In this document: positions 10,661-22,818 of the stretch, piece after piece
Layout of the letters: each line of letters begins with the position of its first letter
Numbering within the stretch: position 1 is the first letter of the stretch
NCBI GenBank assembly: GCA_950295325.1
Contig: OX485809.1
Span: 6,818,001-6,882,000, forward strand
Direction of reading: 5' to 3'
DNA from: Polytrichum commune
Lineage: Eukaryota; Streptophyta; Polytrichopsida; Polytrichales; Polytrichaceae
Length of the DNA: 64,000 bases
Translations under genes and position numbers: made by a program
Notes under the pieces: generated by a model
The model's database searches: none
Told to the model about the DNA's origin: nothing
Seen by the model: the letters and a program-made list of their open reading frames with translations, nothing else

Positions 10661-12094
10661 CAGCCTTCGGTGGGGGGGTTTAAAAAAGAACAACTATACA
10701 AAATGTACAAGTAACACTTGTACAACTAAAACCCTAAACCATGAACATTTATAGAATTAACACTAATTGTTTTTAAAAATAGGACCCTAAGGTTTAATAC
10801 AAAAAAAGCATAAACGATAGTATATATAATTCAACTTAAGTATTAATTGAATGAAACATTCTACAATATGTAACACTTATAACGACTTGAATGTATAAGT
10901 AATGAGTTCACATTAAATTCATGATTTGTAAACCCTATATGTAATGGATGCGTCTATCACATTAACTTCAATAACTTAGTAAACATGCTTGAATTTTGTT
11001 TATCGTCATTCATTTGAGGACATTTTAGATTGAACTTGTGCATTGCAGCCACGTGGTCGAATACACTAAACCCTAAACCCTAAACACTATCACCAACCCT
11101 AAACTCTACATCCCTGCATCTTTGTATCTTACATGGTAGTCTTGTATGTGGCCATGTTGTGATCTATGGGCATGTCAAAATGATCTACCGATGTTCGATG
11201 GATTGGAAATTGCTTTATTCGATTCATATCAATCGTAATAATTGAGAATCATGCCGATTGTCATTTGGAGATTCTAAATTAATTGAATTGAGACAAAAAT
11301 TTGGTTTATGTGATTAATAAAACTTGAAACTTAAGAGTTTTGATGAAATAATAACTTAATAGTTATTATACAATTTGTTCACACAATCCATACTTAATAT
11401 TATTATAACTTGCATGTCTTAGGCCCTTAATTCATGCGTCAATGATTTTCTGTTCATGGGTCCATGAGTCCCACTCCCACCTTATTGAGTGATATAAATT
11501 TAGTTTCTATATTTAGTTTCTTAATTTTATATATCAAGGTTAAGAAGAGTTATGGATGGTATTTCCATTGAATTGATTCAAGTTCCATTAATTCTCGGTA
11601 TGTTCCCTTCCTTTGGGGTCTATTTCTCATTTCATGTGCAAATATTTTCATGTAACTATGTTTCATAATTTCGTTCCCTTCAATGCCTTTATGTCTAATA
11701 TAAGGTGTATCCGATTTGGAAACTATACGTATGGAAGTTTTAGTTTGTAATTACAAGTCCATATTTGAAATTTAAAGTGCGTTCTTAAATAGTCTCAAAA
11801 TCAACTAAATGACTCCAATTACCAAATATACCATTATTGTATTAGATACGAATTGTTAATTAACTTGGACTTCACACCTTGGTTGCAAATCATTTAATCT
11901 TCTATGTCAAAATTCATAATATTTAAATATCATGAAACATATATATGTATATATATATATATATATATATACATTTGGTGGTTCAGACCTTGGTTACATC
12001 TAAGGTGTGCGACCGATTTACATTTTTTTCCAATATAATGTGCGTGCATGCAATACATGTTGCATACAAAATGCTATTTATATAATTGGTCATG
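10661..12094. other. AT-rich internal spacer of copy A
   Basis: No gene is seen. Telomere-like CTAAACCCTAAACCCTAAAC lies at about 11066-11087; the surrounding 11060-11260 (GGTAGTCTTGTATGTGGCCA, CAAAATGATCTACCGATG) matches copy B near 58850-59000, where a TTTAGGG run is also present. An (AT)n tract at about 11940-11972 corresponds to the much longer (ATATGT)n tract of B near 57955-58080. Confidence 0.6.
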
Positions 12095-12354
12095 GCGGGA
12101 ATGGCATATTGGTAGGTCTAGGTAGGGGGCGGGAATCCGCTTTTTAAAGAGCATCCAAGAGATTTTGAACCACCGGGGGGAGGTACTTAAAGCTTTTCCC
12201 CCCACGGGAGAGCTCTTTTCTGCGGCTGACGGGAGGTGTGCGCTCTAGAGAGTCGTCGGAGCGCGCTCAAGCCACCCTCCTGTTCGCCAACCGTATTCCT
12301 CACAGGTACAGGACATAGCATATCCCGCATATACCGCCGCAAATACCGGATACT
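12095..12354 (+). promoter_or_regulatory. Conserved hairpin-bearing block, candidate promoter/leader of the DUF7869-like gene, copy A
   Basis: This ~260-bp GC-rich block is one of the best conserved non-coding parts between A and B (57572-57850). It has a TTTTTAAA box at about 12140-12147, then an inverted repeat at 12175-12203 (GGGGGG..GTACTTAAAGC..CCCCCC), then GAGCTCTTTTCTGCGGC and, just before the first palindrome, ATACCGCCGCAAATACCGG. The TTTAAA box followed by a GC-rich leader suggests a core promoter reading to the right, with a long leader over the palindrome cluster. The function is inferred. Confidence 0.4.
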
Positions 12355-13651
12355 TACGAACGCGCGTTCGTAAGTATGAGGTCCCATCACTAGCACAGTT
12401 GGATCAGACGGAATGATGTGGGTTTACGAACGTGCGTTCGTAACTACCAAAGTATACATGAGTTGACGTTGTGACATATGTATATCAATCATTTGCAATG
12501 CGAATGGTGGTTCATTTACGAACGTGCGTTCGTAAATGTGGCATCTACATTTTTATGTATGTACAATTATAAATATAATGGTTGTTCATTTACGAACGTG
12601 CGTTCGTAAGTACGCCATCTATGATTTCCTAGTGAATACATTCAGATGGGGGTTGCTGTGGTTTTATGAACGCGCGTTCGTAAGTATGAGGTCCCATCAG
12701 TAGCACAGTTGGATCAAACGCAATGTTGTGGGTTTACGAACGTGCGTTCGTAACTACCAAAGTATACCTGAGTCGACGTTGTGACACATGTATATCAATC
12801 ATTTGCAATGCGAATGGTGATTCATTTACGAACGTGCGTTCGTAAATGTGGCATCTACGTTTTTATGTATGTGCAATTATAAATATAATGGTTGTTCATT
12901 TACGAACGTGCGTTCGTAAGTACGCCATCTATGATTTCCTAGTTTATACATTCAGATGGGGGTTGCTGTGGTTTTACGAACGCGCGTTCGTAAGTATGAG
13001 GTCCCATCAGTAGCACAGTTGGATCGGACGCAATGTTTTGGGTTTACGAACGTGCGTTCGTAACTACCAAAGTATACCAGAGTCGACGTTGTGACACATG
13101 TATATCAATCATTTGCAATGCGAATGGTGGTTCATTTACGAACGTGCGTTCGTAAATGTGGCATCTACGCTTTTATGTATGTGCAATTATAAATATAATG
13201 GTTGTTCATTTACGAACGTGCGTTCGTAAGTACGCCATCTATGATTTCCTGGTGTACACCTGCAGATAGTGATTTTTGTGGTTTTACGAACGTGCGTTCG
13301 TAAACATGCTATCTGTTTTGTCCCGATATACTCTTCGAAATTCGGGATAGTTGTGGTTTACAAATTTTGGTCGTTAATACAACATGCGAGTTCTGTACTG
13401 GTTTCCAGAAAGAACTCCTCGTTTATAAACCTTTATACCCAAACTCATTCATCCTATGCTATACGAACGTACGTTCGTATAAAAAACTTGTATGTTCTGC
13501 TCATGCAGGTCGATGGTCTGTAATTAACGAACGCACTTTCGTAAATTCCATCAGCAATCAATATGATAGCACTTTGAAAGGCTTTCTAAGTTATTGACTT
13601 CCACACATAGGCACATTCACTATTGCAGTCGTATACGAACGGACGTTGGTA
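12355..13651. repeat. Sixteen 18-bp palindromes, twelve in three 310-bp tandem units, copy A
   Basis: Sites start at 12355, 12425, 12517, 12591, 12665, 12735, 12827, 12901, 12975, 13045, 13137, 13211, 13285, 13462, about 13525 and 13634. The first twelve form three units of exactly 310 bases (12355-12664, 12665-12974, 12975-13284), each with four sites at the same internal offsets of 0, 70, 162 and 236. Most match TACGAACG-NN-CGTTCGTA exactly; 12665 has TATGAACG, and the last two are degenerate. The cluster sits directly upstream of the DUF7869-like gene. It may be the leader intron, because TTTTTGTAG precedes the start codon. Confidence 0.95.
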
Positions 13652-13758
13652 TTTAGAACTTGACTGATTTGACATGCTGCGTTGAATGTCGTCCATGTTG
13701 GCTGTCATTCTTTAGTTTACGTTTGGGTCTCCTGGTGCCTCTGGTTTTTGTAGGTGGG

Positions 13759-16700
13759 ATGGCGATGCATGTGGATGGTAGTTCTCTGGAGTTGTCAACA
13801 GACATGTCGTCCTCCGTTCGTGAATGTGAAATTTCATCCTCATCCGCGGGTAGTTTTGACGACACAAACGTGGAGGGTGTGTCATTGCGTACATCCTCTC
13901 ATGATTCTTTTCAAGTGCACGACAGTTCTCTACATTTCGGTGTGGACGACGATGACATTCCTTTGTGTGCAGGATATGGTAGGGAGAAATGGGTGGGCCT
14001 TGATGTGGTTCTACTTAATGATCTAGGTGTCCCGGTGGCAAATGACATATGTAGAAACTCCGATCCCCGTGAATGTGTTGATGCCAATCCCCTTGGTCTC
14101 CATGATGTTGGGGTGTGCATCGTGAATTCTTTGCTTCCGCTTGAGGTCCCTGTGACTTGGAGGTTTTCATTGCGCCGATGGCCCCTTCGTCGGGTTCTCC
14201 ATGAAGAAGTAAGCTTGTGGGATCATGGGCGACAGCATGAGCAAATTCAATCAACCTTGGTTTCCAACACTCGTCCTCGCAAAGGCCTCCGTAGATATGA
14301 TTCTAGCCGCGCGCCTCCTGATGATAAAGAGCGTCGACGGGATCGCATAATAGGAGACGATTCTATCCGTCTCGTGTCCGCCAAGGACTGTTGTGCAAAA
14401 AGATGTTGCCAATTTTTCCCCCGCGAAAAATTAAGTCTTTGCGTCAGGAGATGTGGCTTGCGGATTTTCGTATGAGGTCAGCAAAAAAACTCGAGGTCCA
14501 TAGAAATTTGCACCTTGATGCGCATGGCCATAAGGTGGTGACCCTCGAGAATGTGGAAGTGTGTTGTACCGCATGGTATACCATTCATGCCGTCTCCAAG
14601 GCTGACTTTTATAGGTTTAGAAAGTATTCATCATTGGGTTGTCGCTCTCGATTTCATGGCAATGCGGGCACAAAGAAACCTAGGGAGTCTACACTCCAAG
14701 CCTCCGCCACACTCTCCACGATCATAGTGCCATTGGCCGATGCAATGCCCCACAAGACGAGGACATTGTCGACAGGGGAGAAAGTTGTTCAAATGGTGTT
14801 GCCCACGGGCACAAAATGGAAGAACATATTAACGGATATCAACGAAGTGGGTCGCATAGCGGGTTGTGGACCCATTTCTTTGTCCAAGTTGAGTATCATT
14901 AAAAACCAACAATTTGCAGAATATATTTTGAAGAGACCTGGTGACAAGTTCGCGAGGTACACGACGTGTGAAAAATACAAAGGTCTTCGAGATGCCCACC
15001 CCATAGGTACTGAGTCTCATACCAGGCATCAGGCAAAATATATTGAACATGTCAACAACCAAGAGGCTCACCGTCAAGATTACTACAAGAACCGTGCTCT
15101 GTCCATAATGAGGCCTACAGAGGTTCTAACAATTATCCATGATAAAATGGACCACTCGAAGACCGCATGCCCTTGTTATGCTCGCAAAATAAAGGCCACG
15201 GATGGTCTTTTCAAGTTACCCGTATCTGTAATAGGTTTGTATGGCATAACAAACCTATATTCACCCTAAATCTTATTTTATTGGGTGGTTTTTCCAAATG
15301 TTCTACTTTAGTGGTCTCTTCATTTTTTTTGGAAATTAACCCATTGTTTGTTTTTTATAGGTATGATTGCCCACGGCCATGGGGACGTAAAATATGCCCA
15401 TTATGGTTTGGATTTTTACCCTGGCGATGCTAACCACACGGTGGGTTCATTTGCAAAACTCTTGCGCGATCTAGAGAAACCGCCGATACAGTCTTCACGT
15501 GCATTGTTTGATGGGTGTGGAACGACACCCCTTTATGAGGCAGTGCTTGCGGGTAAGGAGGTTTGTATGTCGTCATTGCCGGAAGCATCCGGAGAGCCTA
15601 TTTGTGCAAAACCTTTGCCTCCAACTCTCCACGTTCAACTTGATAATTGCGCAAAGGACAACAAATGTCGATACGTATTTTGTTTTTGGTCTTTGCTTGT
15701 AGCAAAAGGTATCTTCAAGGAGGTATTTGTGTCTTTCTTGATGGTGGGACACACACATGACGACATTGATGCGTCCTTCGGACGGTGGAGCATGAAGTTG
15801 CATGAGGAAGATTTTCCAACCATACCACTTCTTATGAAATCGTATATGGATTTGGACCATATACCGGTGATTCCGCACATGATCGAGGAAGTACCAGATT
15901 TTAAGGCCTTCATCAAGCCATACATGTTGAAAGGAGGGGACCGTTTGGTGGGACACACCAAAGCACAACAATTCCGATTCTATATAAGGGATGATGGTCT
16001 CCCGGCCATGCAATTCAAGCTTTTGTGCACATCTCCTAATTGGGGCCCGGATGATGGTATACTAGTATGGCGTCAAGACAATGATGGGAAATGTTTGCTC
16101 CCGGATGGGGATCCAAAGCCTTGTAAACCCGACCCCATGAGGAATGGACCGGAGATCATCAAAGGCATATCCGGATTCATTGAATATTGGAAGGAGTTGT
16201 GTGAGGAGGACATCACTAGACGTGTTAGAGATACTCATGAACCATTGATTTCATATTGGGATCGCATTCGCTCGGCACTAGTGACAGTTGATGGCGACAC
16301 CCGTACGACTTCGACACAAGGGTTTTGGCCACAAAGTCGTTTGACGGTTGTCGAGTCCGACACCATGTTTTTCAGCAATGGAGACGTTCGTGAAGAGTTC
16401 GCAATGGATGAACATTACGTTGGCCCTGCCCGCAATCGACCGGCACCGTCGTTTCGTGTTGGGGTTGATTGCCACGAAGGTTATATGGTGCTCGTACGAG
16501 CTGGGGATGAGGAGCATCCCAAACCAATTTGGTTGGTGAAAGCATTGTCTTCACCCAATTTTGTTCGAACTAGCCCCAACTTTCGTCAAATTGAGGTGGA
16601 ATATTGCCGTCCAAGCACTAAAGACCAGAACGTGCTTCGCACTTATTTAGGTTGGGACACCAAAAAGAATTTCAAGTGGACAATGGACTCAGCGTACAAA

Positions 16701-16880
16701 CCGGTTTGGATAAACACGGATACTATACTTTGTGCTTGGAAGCCGCGCAAAGGTTCCAAAACAGAATCAATGACCATCCCCCAAAAACATATAGATTTTG
16801 CCAAGGACAATTTGGCACGTATTGCAGCTGCGGAAAATGACTCGGACAATGGATATGAAGCGGAAGATGGAGATGGGTAA
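13759..16880 (+). pseudogene. DUF7869-like transposase-type protein, copy A, single-base frameshift
   Basis: Two exons, 13759-15234 and 15361-16880, with intron 15235-15360 (GTTTGTAT...TTTTTTATAG). ATG 13759 was chosen because it follows a TTTTTGTAG acceptor and begins MAMHVDGSSLELST, matching B. Exon 2 is exactly as long as in B (1520 bases) and exon 1 is one base shorter (1476 versus 1477). The missing base is in the A-run at about 14426-14430 (CGCGAAAAATTAAG versus CGGGAGAAAATTAAG in B) and shifts the frame right after CCQFFPRE. Downstream, the frame continues intact to TAA (16878-16880) with VQLDNCAKDNKCRYVF and VGHTHDDIDASFGRWS. The sequence is otherwise very close to B, so the copy lost function recently, or the indel is an assembly error. 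Confidence 0.8.
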
Positions 16881-17288
16881 ACATAACATACTAGGTGGGA
16901 GTTAATGGCGAGAGGCATGTGAGCTTAGCAAGCTTGGTTTTTAATAGACTTAGTAGACTTGTCACATTCCATTGTGGCATATGTTTGGGATGTGTCATCC
17001 AACTTTATAAGACCCTTACTTTTGGGATGGGCACCCTAAACTCTAAAATGACAAAAACAATTTGTTTTTAAAAGTCCATTGTTATTTTTTACATGGACTA
17101 CACGTTTTCATTGTAATTGAGACTTTCTATTTTTAGTAATGATTATATTCTGCGCATGCGAATTTATAAATCATCATGTTCTTGATGTTCCCAATATTCT
17201 ATATGCCCACAATATTGGCATCCCAAACTATGGGCATATTTAATTTTGAGACTTTCAAAAGTCTCCGATTAACGAATATAGTGTTACT
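16881..17288. other. 3' flank and right terminus of copy A
   Basis: This tail is homologous to B (52812-53214) up to ACGAATATAGTGTTA at about 17288, where similarity stops. Near the end both copies hold the dyad GAGACTTTCAAAAGTCTC and paired CCCACAATATTGG/CCAAACTATGGGC strings. These are probably the terminal sequences of the element, but the opposite terminus is missing in A and outside the window in B, so inverted ends cannot be checked. Confidence 0.5.
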
Positions 17289-17695
17289 AGACAATAACAC
17301 ATTTCTTCAATATGATTCAAAAATTCTTTTACTTAATATCTATAAGGTTTATAAACCCTTTTGTCTATCATTCATATTTCTATTTTTCAACAACTCCTTC
17401 CATCTACCTACATGAAGAAGGGGGGGGGGGGGGGAAAGAGTAGTCCCAACCACAAGAGTGAGAAGAGATCCATGCGCTTCCTTCGGGGGACTACATCTTC
17501 CAACCACCAAGCCTTTTCGGCAATACATCTAATCATACTTACATCTAACGGTTGGCATTTATGGCCGCCACCACCCTAGCCGCTATTATCTAAACCCCTA
17601 TATCCAACAGTTTTGGTTTTCCAACTGTTTAATCCAACAACCTTTATCCACTCGATTTATCTGCTTAACATCATTTTGCGTACATTGTTAACCTA
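17289..17695. other. Intergenic stretch, no gene seen
   Basis: AT-rich flank of copy A with a poly-G run at about 17420-17434. Nothing else can be supported. Confidence 0.6.
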
Positions 17696-18030
17696 CATTT
17701 ACATCTTCATCCGCTCAACATCTCATCGGTTTGACATTATCTTCCGTTCATTATTGTCCTACGTTCGATGTTGTCATTTGCTGTCATTCATTCATTTGAC
17801 GTCTACCTATGTTGTCCATCATCCATTCAACGTTTTCATTCGCTGTCTTTCATTTATTCGATGTTGTTATTCACTATCTTTCAACCATTCGACGTTGTCA
17901 TTCACTGTCCTTCATCCATTCGACGTTTTTATTCAAAGTCCTTCATCTATTCAACATTGTTATTCACTATCTTTCAATCATACAACGTTGTCGTTCACTG
18001 TCTTTCATTCATTGTCTAAATTTCTTCATT
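17696..18030. repeat. Degenerate minisatellite, ~45-48 bp unit
   Basis: CATTCGACGTTGTCATTCAC-type phrases (variants CATTCAACGTTTTCATTCGC and TATTCAACATTGTTATTCAC) recur about seven times with CTGTCTTTCATCCATT spacers. The frames stay open on the plus strand only because of the repeat's composition. Confidence 0.75.
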
Positions 18031-18284
18031 CTAACAAATTAATCTAAATCTAATTTTTATCCACCAACTTCTTTTTTATTTAGATAACGAACATTAAACC
18101 AATCACAAGCGGTTTGTTTAATTCACGCAGGTAAATAATAACATATTTTTTAAAAATAAAAATCGATTGAAAAGATTCTACATACATCGCGTAGTAACTT
18201 CTTCTTTGTATCTGCCTATAGATTATTCATGTTTTAACACTAGCTCAATTTGGGATAGCACCATTTAATTTAACGAAACGGATT

Positions 18285-18355
18285 CGAACCCGGGTTGGTC
18301 CAGACCTAATATCAGTTTCTTACACAACTCGCATCCATAGGCGGATGTCCCAAAA
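18285..18355 (-). repeat. tRNA-derived SINE head or tRNA pseudogene
   Basis: On the minus strand an A-box-like TGGATGCGAGTTG is followed about 40 bases later by a perfect B box, GGGTTCGAATCC. The sequence does not fold into a good tRNA acceptor stem, so it is more likely a SINE head or tRNA relic than a tRNA gene. Confidence 0.3.
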
Positions 18356-21300
18356 TCTAGTAGTCATCTATATATTGACTATTTCTAATAACTAACTTCT
18401 TTGTTTTTGTAAATTGTGGGCCTTAACTTCCTTGTTTTTGTAGACTGGGTAGCTTGCACATTTGTAAGTCTTGAAAATTTTGTATAGAAGGCCGGGGGTT
18501 GGCGCTGCAGCAACTAGTGGTGAGGATAATACGAGGTGCGACTTGTCAACCTTGTTGAAAGAGGTGTTGGATAAAATATTCATATTTATTTATTTTATGT
18601 TGCACGTCAGGAATGGATAAGCGCTTATTACAATAAGTAAATTTAATGAATTGGATAGTGATATTGAGGGATGGGAGAAATTGGGAGGGGGTTAAGTTAG
18701 AGATGTACCAAAGATGCCTAAATATGCCTAGGTGGAGTGAAGCTATACATGTGTAGCGTTGGGCATAGCACTAAGACAAGAGTAGCTAGGAGGAGATTGT
18801 GCTATCTAGAGGGCCAATGTCTTTGGATGCCGTGTGAGCAAGTGTGTAACATTAGGTATGGGATGATTATGAAAAGTGGTGAGGATGTTATGAATAGCTT
18901 TATTTTGACAATTTGTGCAAAGATTGTTGAGGTGTTGGTTGGGGTAGCAGGCGAGTTGGTGGACTAAGTTTCATTACGTTGTTGAGGACATAGTTGACAA
19001 AGACAAGAGGTGCTATCATTTTTTAACATGAGAGCTTTGCGAGCATTTCCCATACAATGGTTGTGACGAAACTCTAGTGGTTGGGATAGTTGGGCGTCGG
19101 TCAACCATGGGAAGTCCCAAAATTTGGTGGACCATAGGTAATGGATGTCAGGATTGGATAGCCATTTGCTTGCGTAGGGTAGGTTTGCATCGCACTATTT
19201 ACCATAACATTATTGTGTTCAGCTCTGATTTACGTTGGATGTTGCAAATAGAACCATCATGTTGTGTGGAGGTGGGATGATTGGCGTATCAAAAAGGCAA
19301 CATGAGTGGTGAGCGGTGAGTAATGAGTGGTAGCATGTGAGCAATAAAGTCAAATATAGTAAATTCCCATGACTATAGGTTTCATAACCTAAATTTGGTG
19401 CTTTATTTATTAACTTTATTCAATTGTATAATATTAACATTAAAAGATTGAGAACATAAGGAGGCCTATTACCATGGACTACTAGAAATACATTATGTCA
19501 ATTGCTAAATTTTATTGCAATAATCCAAAACATTGTTGCATGCAACCAAAGTAGATTAGAAATAATTAATGTCATCAACTGACATTTTGCAACGTTACGA
19601 TGAACACTATATTAGCATCACTACTTGTGTTCAACAACGTTGACAAGCTCAAATGCTTGCATTACCTTGTTGGAGGATGGATGAACTTGTTGTCGTCGAA
19701 ATTCACCTTGGTTAGAAACTTGAACTCATAGTACAAGTGTTTGTGGTTCACCAATTTTCCTTTCTTTCCCAAACTCATAGAAGTCAATTTGATGAAGTCC
19801 AAGCATGTGTATCATGGGGTTTCATCAATTGTGACACATTAGGAGTTATCCTCCAAGGAGACGATGTCGATGAACACTCCAAACCTTGGATATGGATCCA
19901 TAAGTCCATCATTCTCCCATTTGTTTATGTGATATGTTATTTGTGATGTTAAATTATGATGCTTTATCTTTGAAATTTTGGAAGTTGAATGGGCATTAGG
20001 GTTTGATGGCACACAAAAATGAAATGAAGGTATGTGGAGTGTCCCAATTTTTAAGAGCCTATAACAAGGCAAAATTGTCCTCCTTTGTTGCAATTGGAAC
20101 ATGGCTTACTCTAGCGTCAATACCTTCTCCCTTGTGATATTGATTCCTATCTTCGGTCATTGTGTTGTGTGAGTAATTGACATATTTGCCCTATACCTGT
20201 CTTCTCCATGTGTTCAAACAACTTCATTGTGATATTTTTCTACAATCAAAGTGATAATAACTTCAAATTTGTATAACAATGTTTGGATTGCGGACTTCCT
20301 TTTAAATTTACCACAATAAGTGGACATTGATTCATGTGATCAATTTCTCTTATACTTCCATCTATGGCCAAAAACTTAAGTTTTTTCCTTCTAGAATGTC
20401 CCCATCTGTTCATTTTTCTCAAACATACAAGGGTCCTGAAAAAACTTTATTATGCTCAACTCTTGGAATGTGCTTGCAATTTTTGAAGAATTGAATGTTG
20501 AATCTAATAAAAATAATTAAATTCATTTCCACTTGTATAATTATAAAAATAATTGTTACTCTTTATAAAAAAAATACCACGGGTATAGGATACTTGTGGG
20601 TGTAATTCCAAATATTTCCCCTCGTTCACAACTCAGAAGTTACCGCTCATCGTTCACCTCTCATTACTCACAACTCACATGATAGCACTCCCTACGTGTA
20701 ACCGAGTAAGTGAAAGGAATGTGTTCAATGATGGGGAGTGCTATGCCAACTTTGATGAGTGTATCAGCGGCGTCATTGCTAGAGATATTAATGTGGGCAC
20801 AAACTTTTTGGATGGTAATGTGGTGATAGAACTCTTCAATGTGGATAATAAAGATGGCAATAAGAAGTTTGTCAAGGCGGTGGTGTTGGGAAGAAGGGTG
20901 TTGGATGTGGTTGTTGAGGAAATAAGTATTGCTAGAATGTTAGTGAATATGTGTAAATCATGGGGAGGAGTTTAGGCACATTGTAGCTCTAGGAGGAGGG
21001 TATAGAGTTTAGAACAGAGAATGTTGGGATAACCATGCAACTTGGGGGCAATGGAGACATGGTTGGAGCCATCAAATATCCCCGAGCTGGCAATGTTGCC
21101 ATTACCATGGACATATGGCGGGGTGAAAGAACCATCTGTTTAATAACTATTGTTTGGGTTATAGTGCAGGGGGAGCAATTGGAAAATAATGGGCAGGAGA
21201 GGAACATGGGGAATGGGTGCAGGCGTTTGAGGGAGTCCAACATTGTGCCATGTGGTTGATTGTTTAAGTTGTTGGCGGGGGGGGGGGGGGGGGTTGTAGG

Positions 21301-22661
21301 AGTTGTGTTGGTGGAAGGGAAAATGTGTTAGGAAGGTACTTAGGAAGTGAAAAAGGGAGGGTGGGATTCAGGGGGAGGAATAATGTGGCGGGTGATATGA
21401 ATGATAGAAGTGTGAAGGATTCAAATTATTTTTTATTGCTTTATATAATTTGAGCCTAGAATGGACATTGATTATAAAGTGGTCATAATCAACTGGAATG
21501 TAGCAAATCTAGACTTCATTTTATACTTCAAATTTGGTAGCGTCATACAATTTTTAGCCATTTAAGAAAAGTGTCCGATTAAGGTTGACATGTCTTATGT
21601 CTCTGTCTTATCGTGGGCACTTTCAACTCCACAAACAACTTTGATTGTTGACTTGGATTGGGAATGTTCTCATCTAGTTAGAAATTGCGGATCACGAAGG
21701 TCATCATTTCAAGTAACACAATGGAAGTTGAGATGTGAATGTTATAAGAGTTCAAAGATGTGGGGTCAAGGCTAAGATGGATTAAGATTCATTTTCTTTC
21801 TAAAGATCACATAGGCCATGATCCGAAATATATTTATTATTGAGCGTAGAATGGTGTCTACAATTTTGTCCAATCTCATTAATGATGTCCACCGTTGACT
21901 ACAAACATTGGAATGTGGCATATATTACTCAATACATGTGTGCAATCAAGAAGAGTGACCAAATAAGGCTTGCATACTTGACACTTAGATCGACTTAGAT
22001 TGCATGGCTATATACATTATGGTATCTCATCATCTCATGCAATACAAGCCATTTTAGGAGGCTCAAGCTTTGTGGTGTAAACTCACTTAACTTGGATGAA
22101 GGGGTTCTAGCGAAAAGAAGCTCCCTAAAGGTTGAGTGTGGATTGACCGCATTAGACTAATTTGGGATCTCTGGGACTATTGCTAGAGTCAAATCATACA
22201 AAAACTCATGTTATATATCAGCTCCGTGAATTTTCACTTTTCCTAGATGAATGAGGTATTTAGTTTTTTTAGGAACAAATTGAAAATTCAATTACAAGGA
22301 GAAACCAACAACAACCACCTCGGGAGGAAGAATGAGGTATTTAGACACCACACAACATTAGCCCTACGACACCCACACACAAGAAATCCTTGGATGAATG
22401 GACCCTTCTACTCCTAAGGAAACTTGTGCTCAAATTTTAAGTGAAGTGTTTGAAAATTATCTCAAAGCTCCAACAAAAATGTTGGGAGCTTGAAAACTAA
22501 GTCATGGATGTCGTCCACTATCTTTCATCTTGGTATGGTACAAGTGAGAGGGTCACATTTTCATGGCCCACAAGAGGAGCCATGGTGACCCCATTTACAG
22601 AGTGCCTAGGGCACAGCCACAAGTGCGGGGTTAAGTTAGTGCCTAGTGGAATTGCAATTAA

Positions 22662-22818
22662 CATAACATTATTCATATGCATAACAACGTCCTGTGGGAT
22701 TGACAGTATTCCATGGAATATTCCTTACATTCAATTTGAATACAGGAAATATCCGGGAATATTTCATGGAATATTGTCAATCCCAAAGAACATTGTTATG
22801 GATCTGAATAATGTTATG
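22662..22818. mobile_element. Long near-perfect hairpin, probable foldback MITE
   Basis: A left arm (ACATAACATTATTCATATGC ... GGGATTGACAGTATTCCATG) is inverted in the right arm (CATGGAATATTGTCAATCCC ... ATAATGTTATG). The arms are about 63 bases with few mismatches around a ~30-base loop. RNA from it would fold into a pre-miRNA-like stem, but a foldback element is the simpler reading. Confidence 0.65.

Larger units (their letters stand above)
5395..17288. mobile_element. Large two-gene mobile element, copy A (truncated at the left, decayed)
   Basis: This ~11.9-kb segment is homologous in gene content, gene order, palindrome clusters and several non-coding blocks to copy B at 52812-64000, in the opposite orientation. 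It carries a ParB-like gene on the minus strand and a DUF7869-like gene on the plus strand, in a divergent arrangement. The right limit of homology with B is about 17288, where sequence after ACGAATATAGTGTTA stops matching. On the left, homology of the ParB-like coding frame stops at about 5395 against a microsatellite, so the far end is missing. Both genes are broken: two stops in the ParB-like gene and a one-base deletion in the other. A hAT relic is nested inside at about 9415-10660. The superfamily is not one I can name with certainty. Confidence 0.75.

Noticed and set aside
12355-13302. Regularly spaced palindromes as a CRISPR-like array
   Set aside because: The spacers are themselves repeated in 310-bp units, the repeat is a perfect dyad with a variable centre, and the context is a eukaryotic element without cas genes.
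5395-17288. Endogenous giant-virus fragment as the source of the ParB-like and DUF7869-like genes
   Set aside because: Both genes have spliceosomal introns, occur as a repeated two-gene unit, and no virion or polymerase genes are present; a transposon explains it better.
18285-18355. Second tRNA gene
   Set aside because: Only A- and B-box-like sequences are present; the acceptor stem does not pair.
20679-20975. 98-codon open frame on the plus strand
   Set aside because: Short, not recognised, flanked by low-complexity DNA; probably chance.
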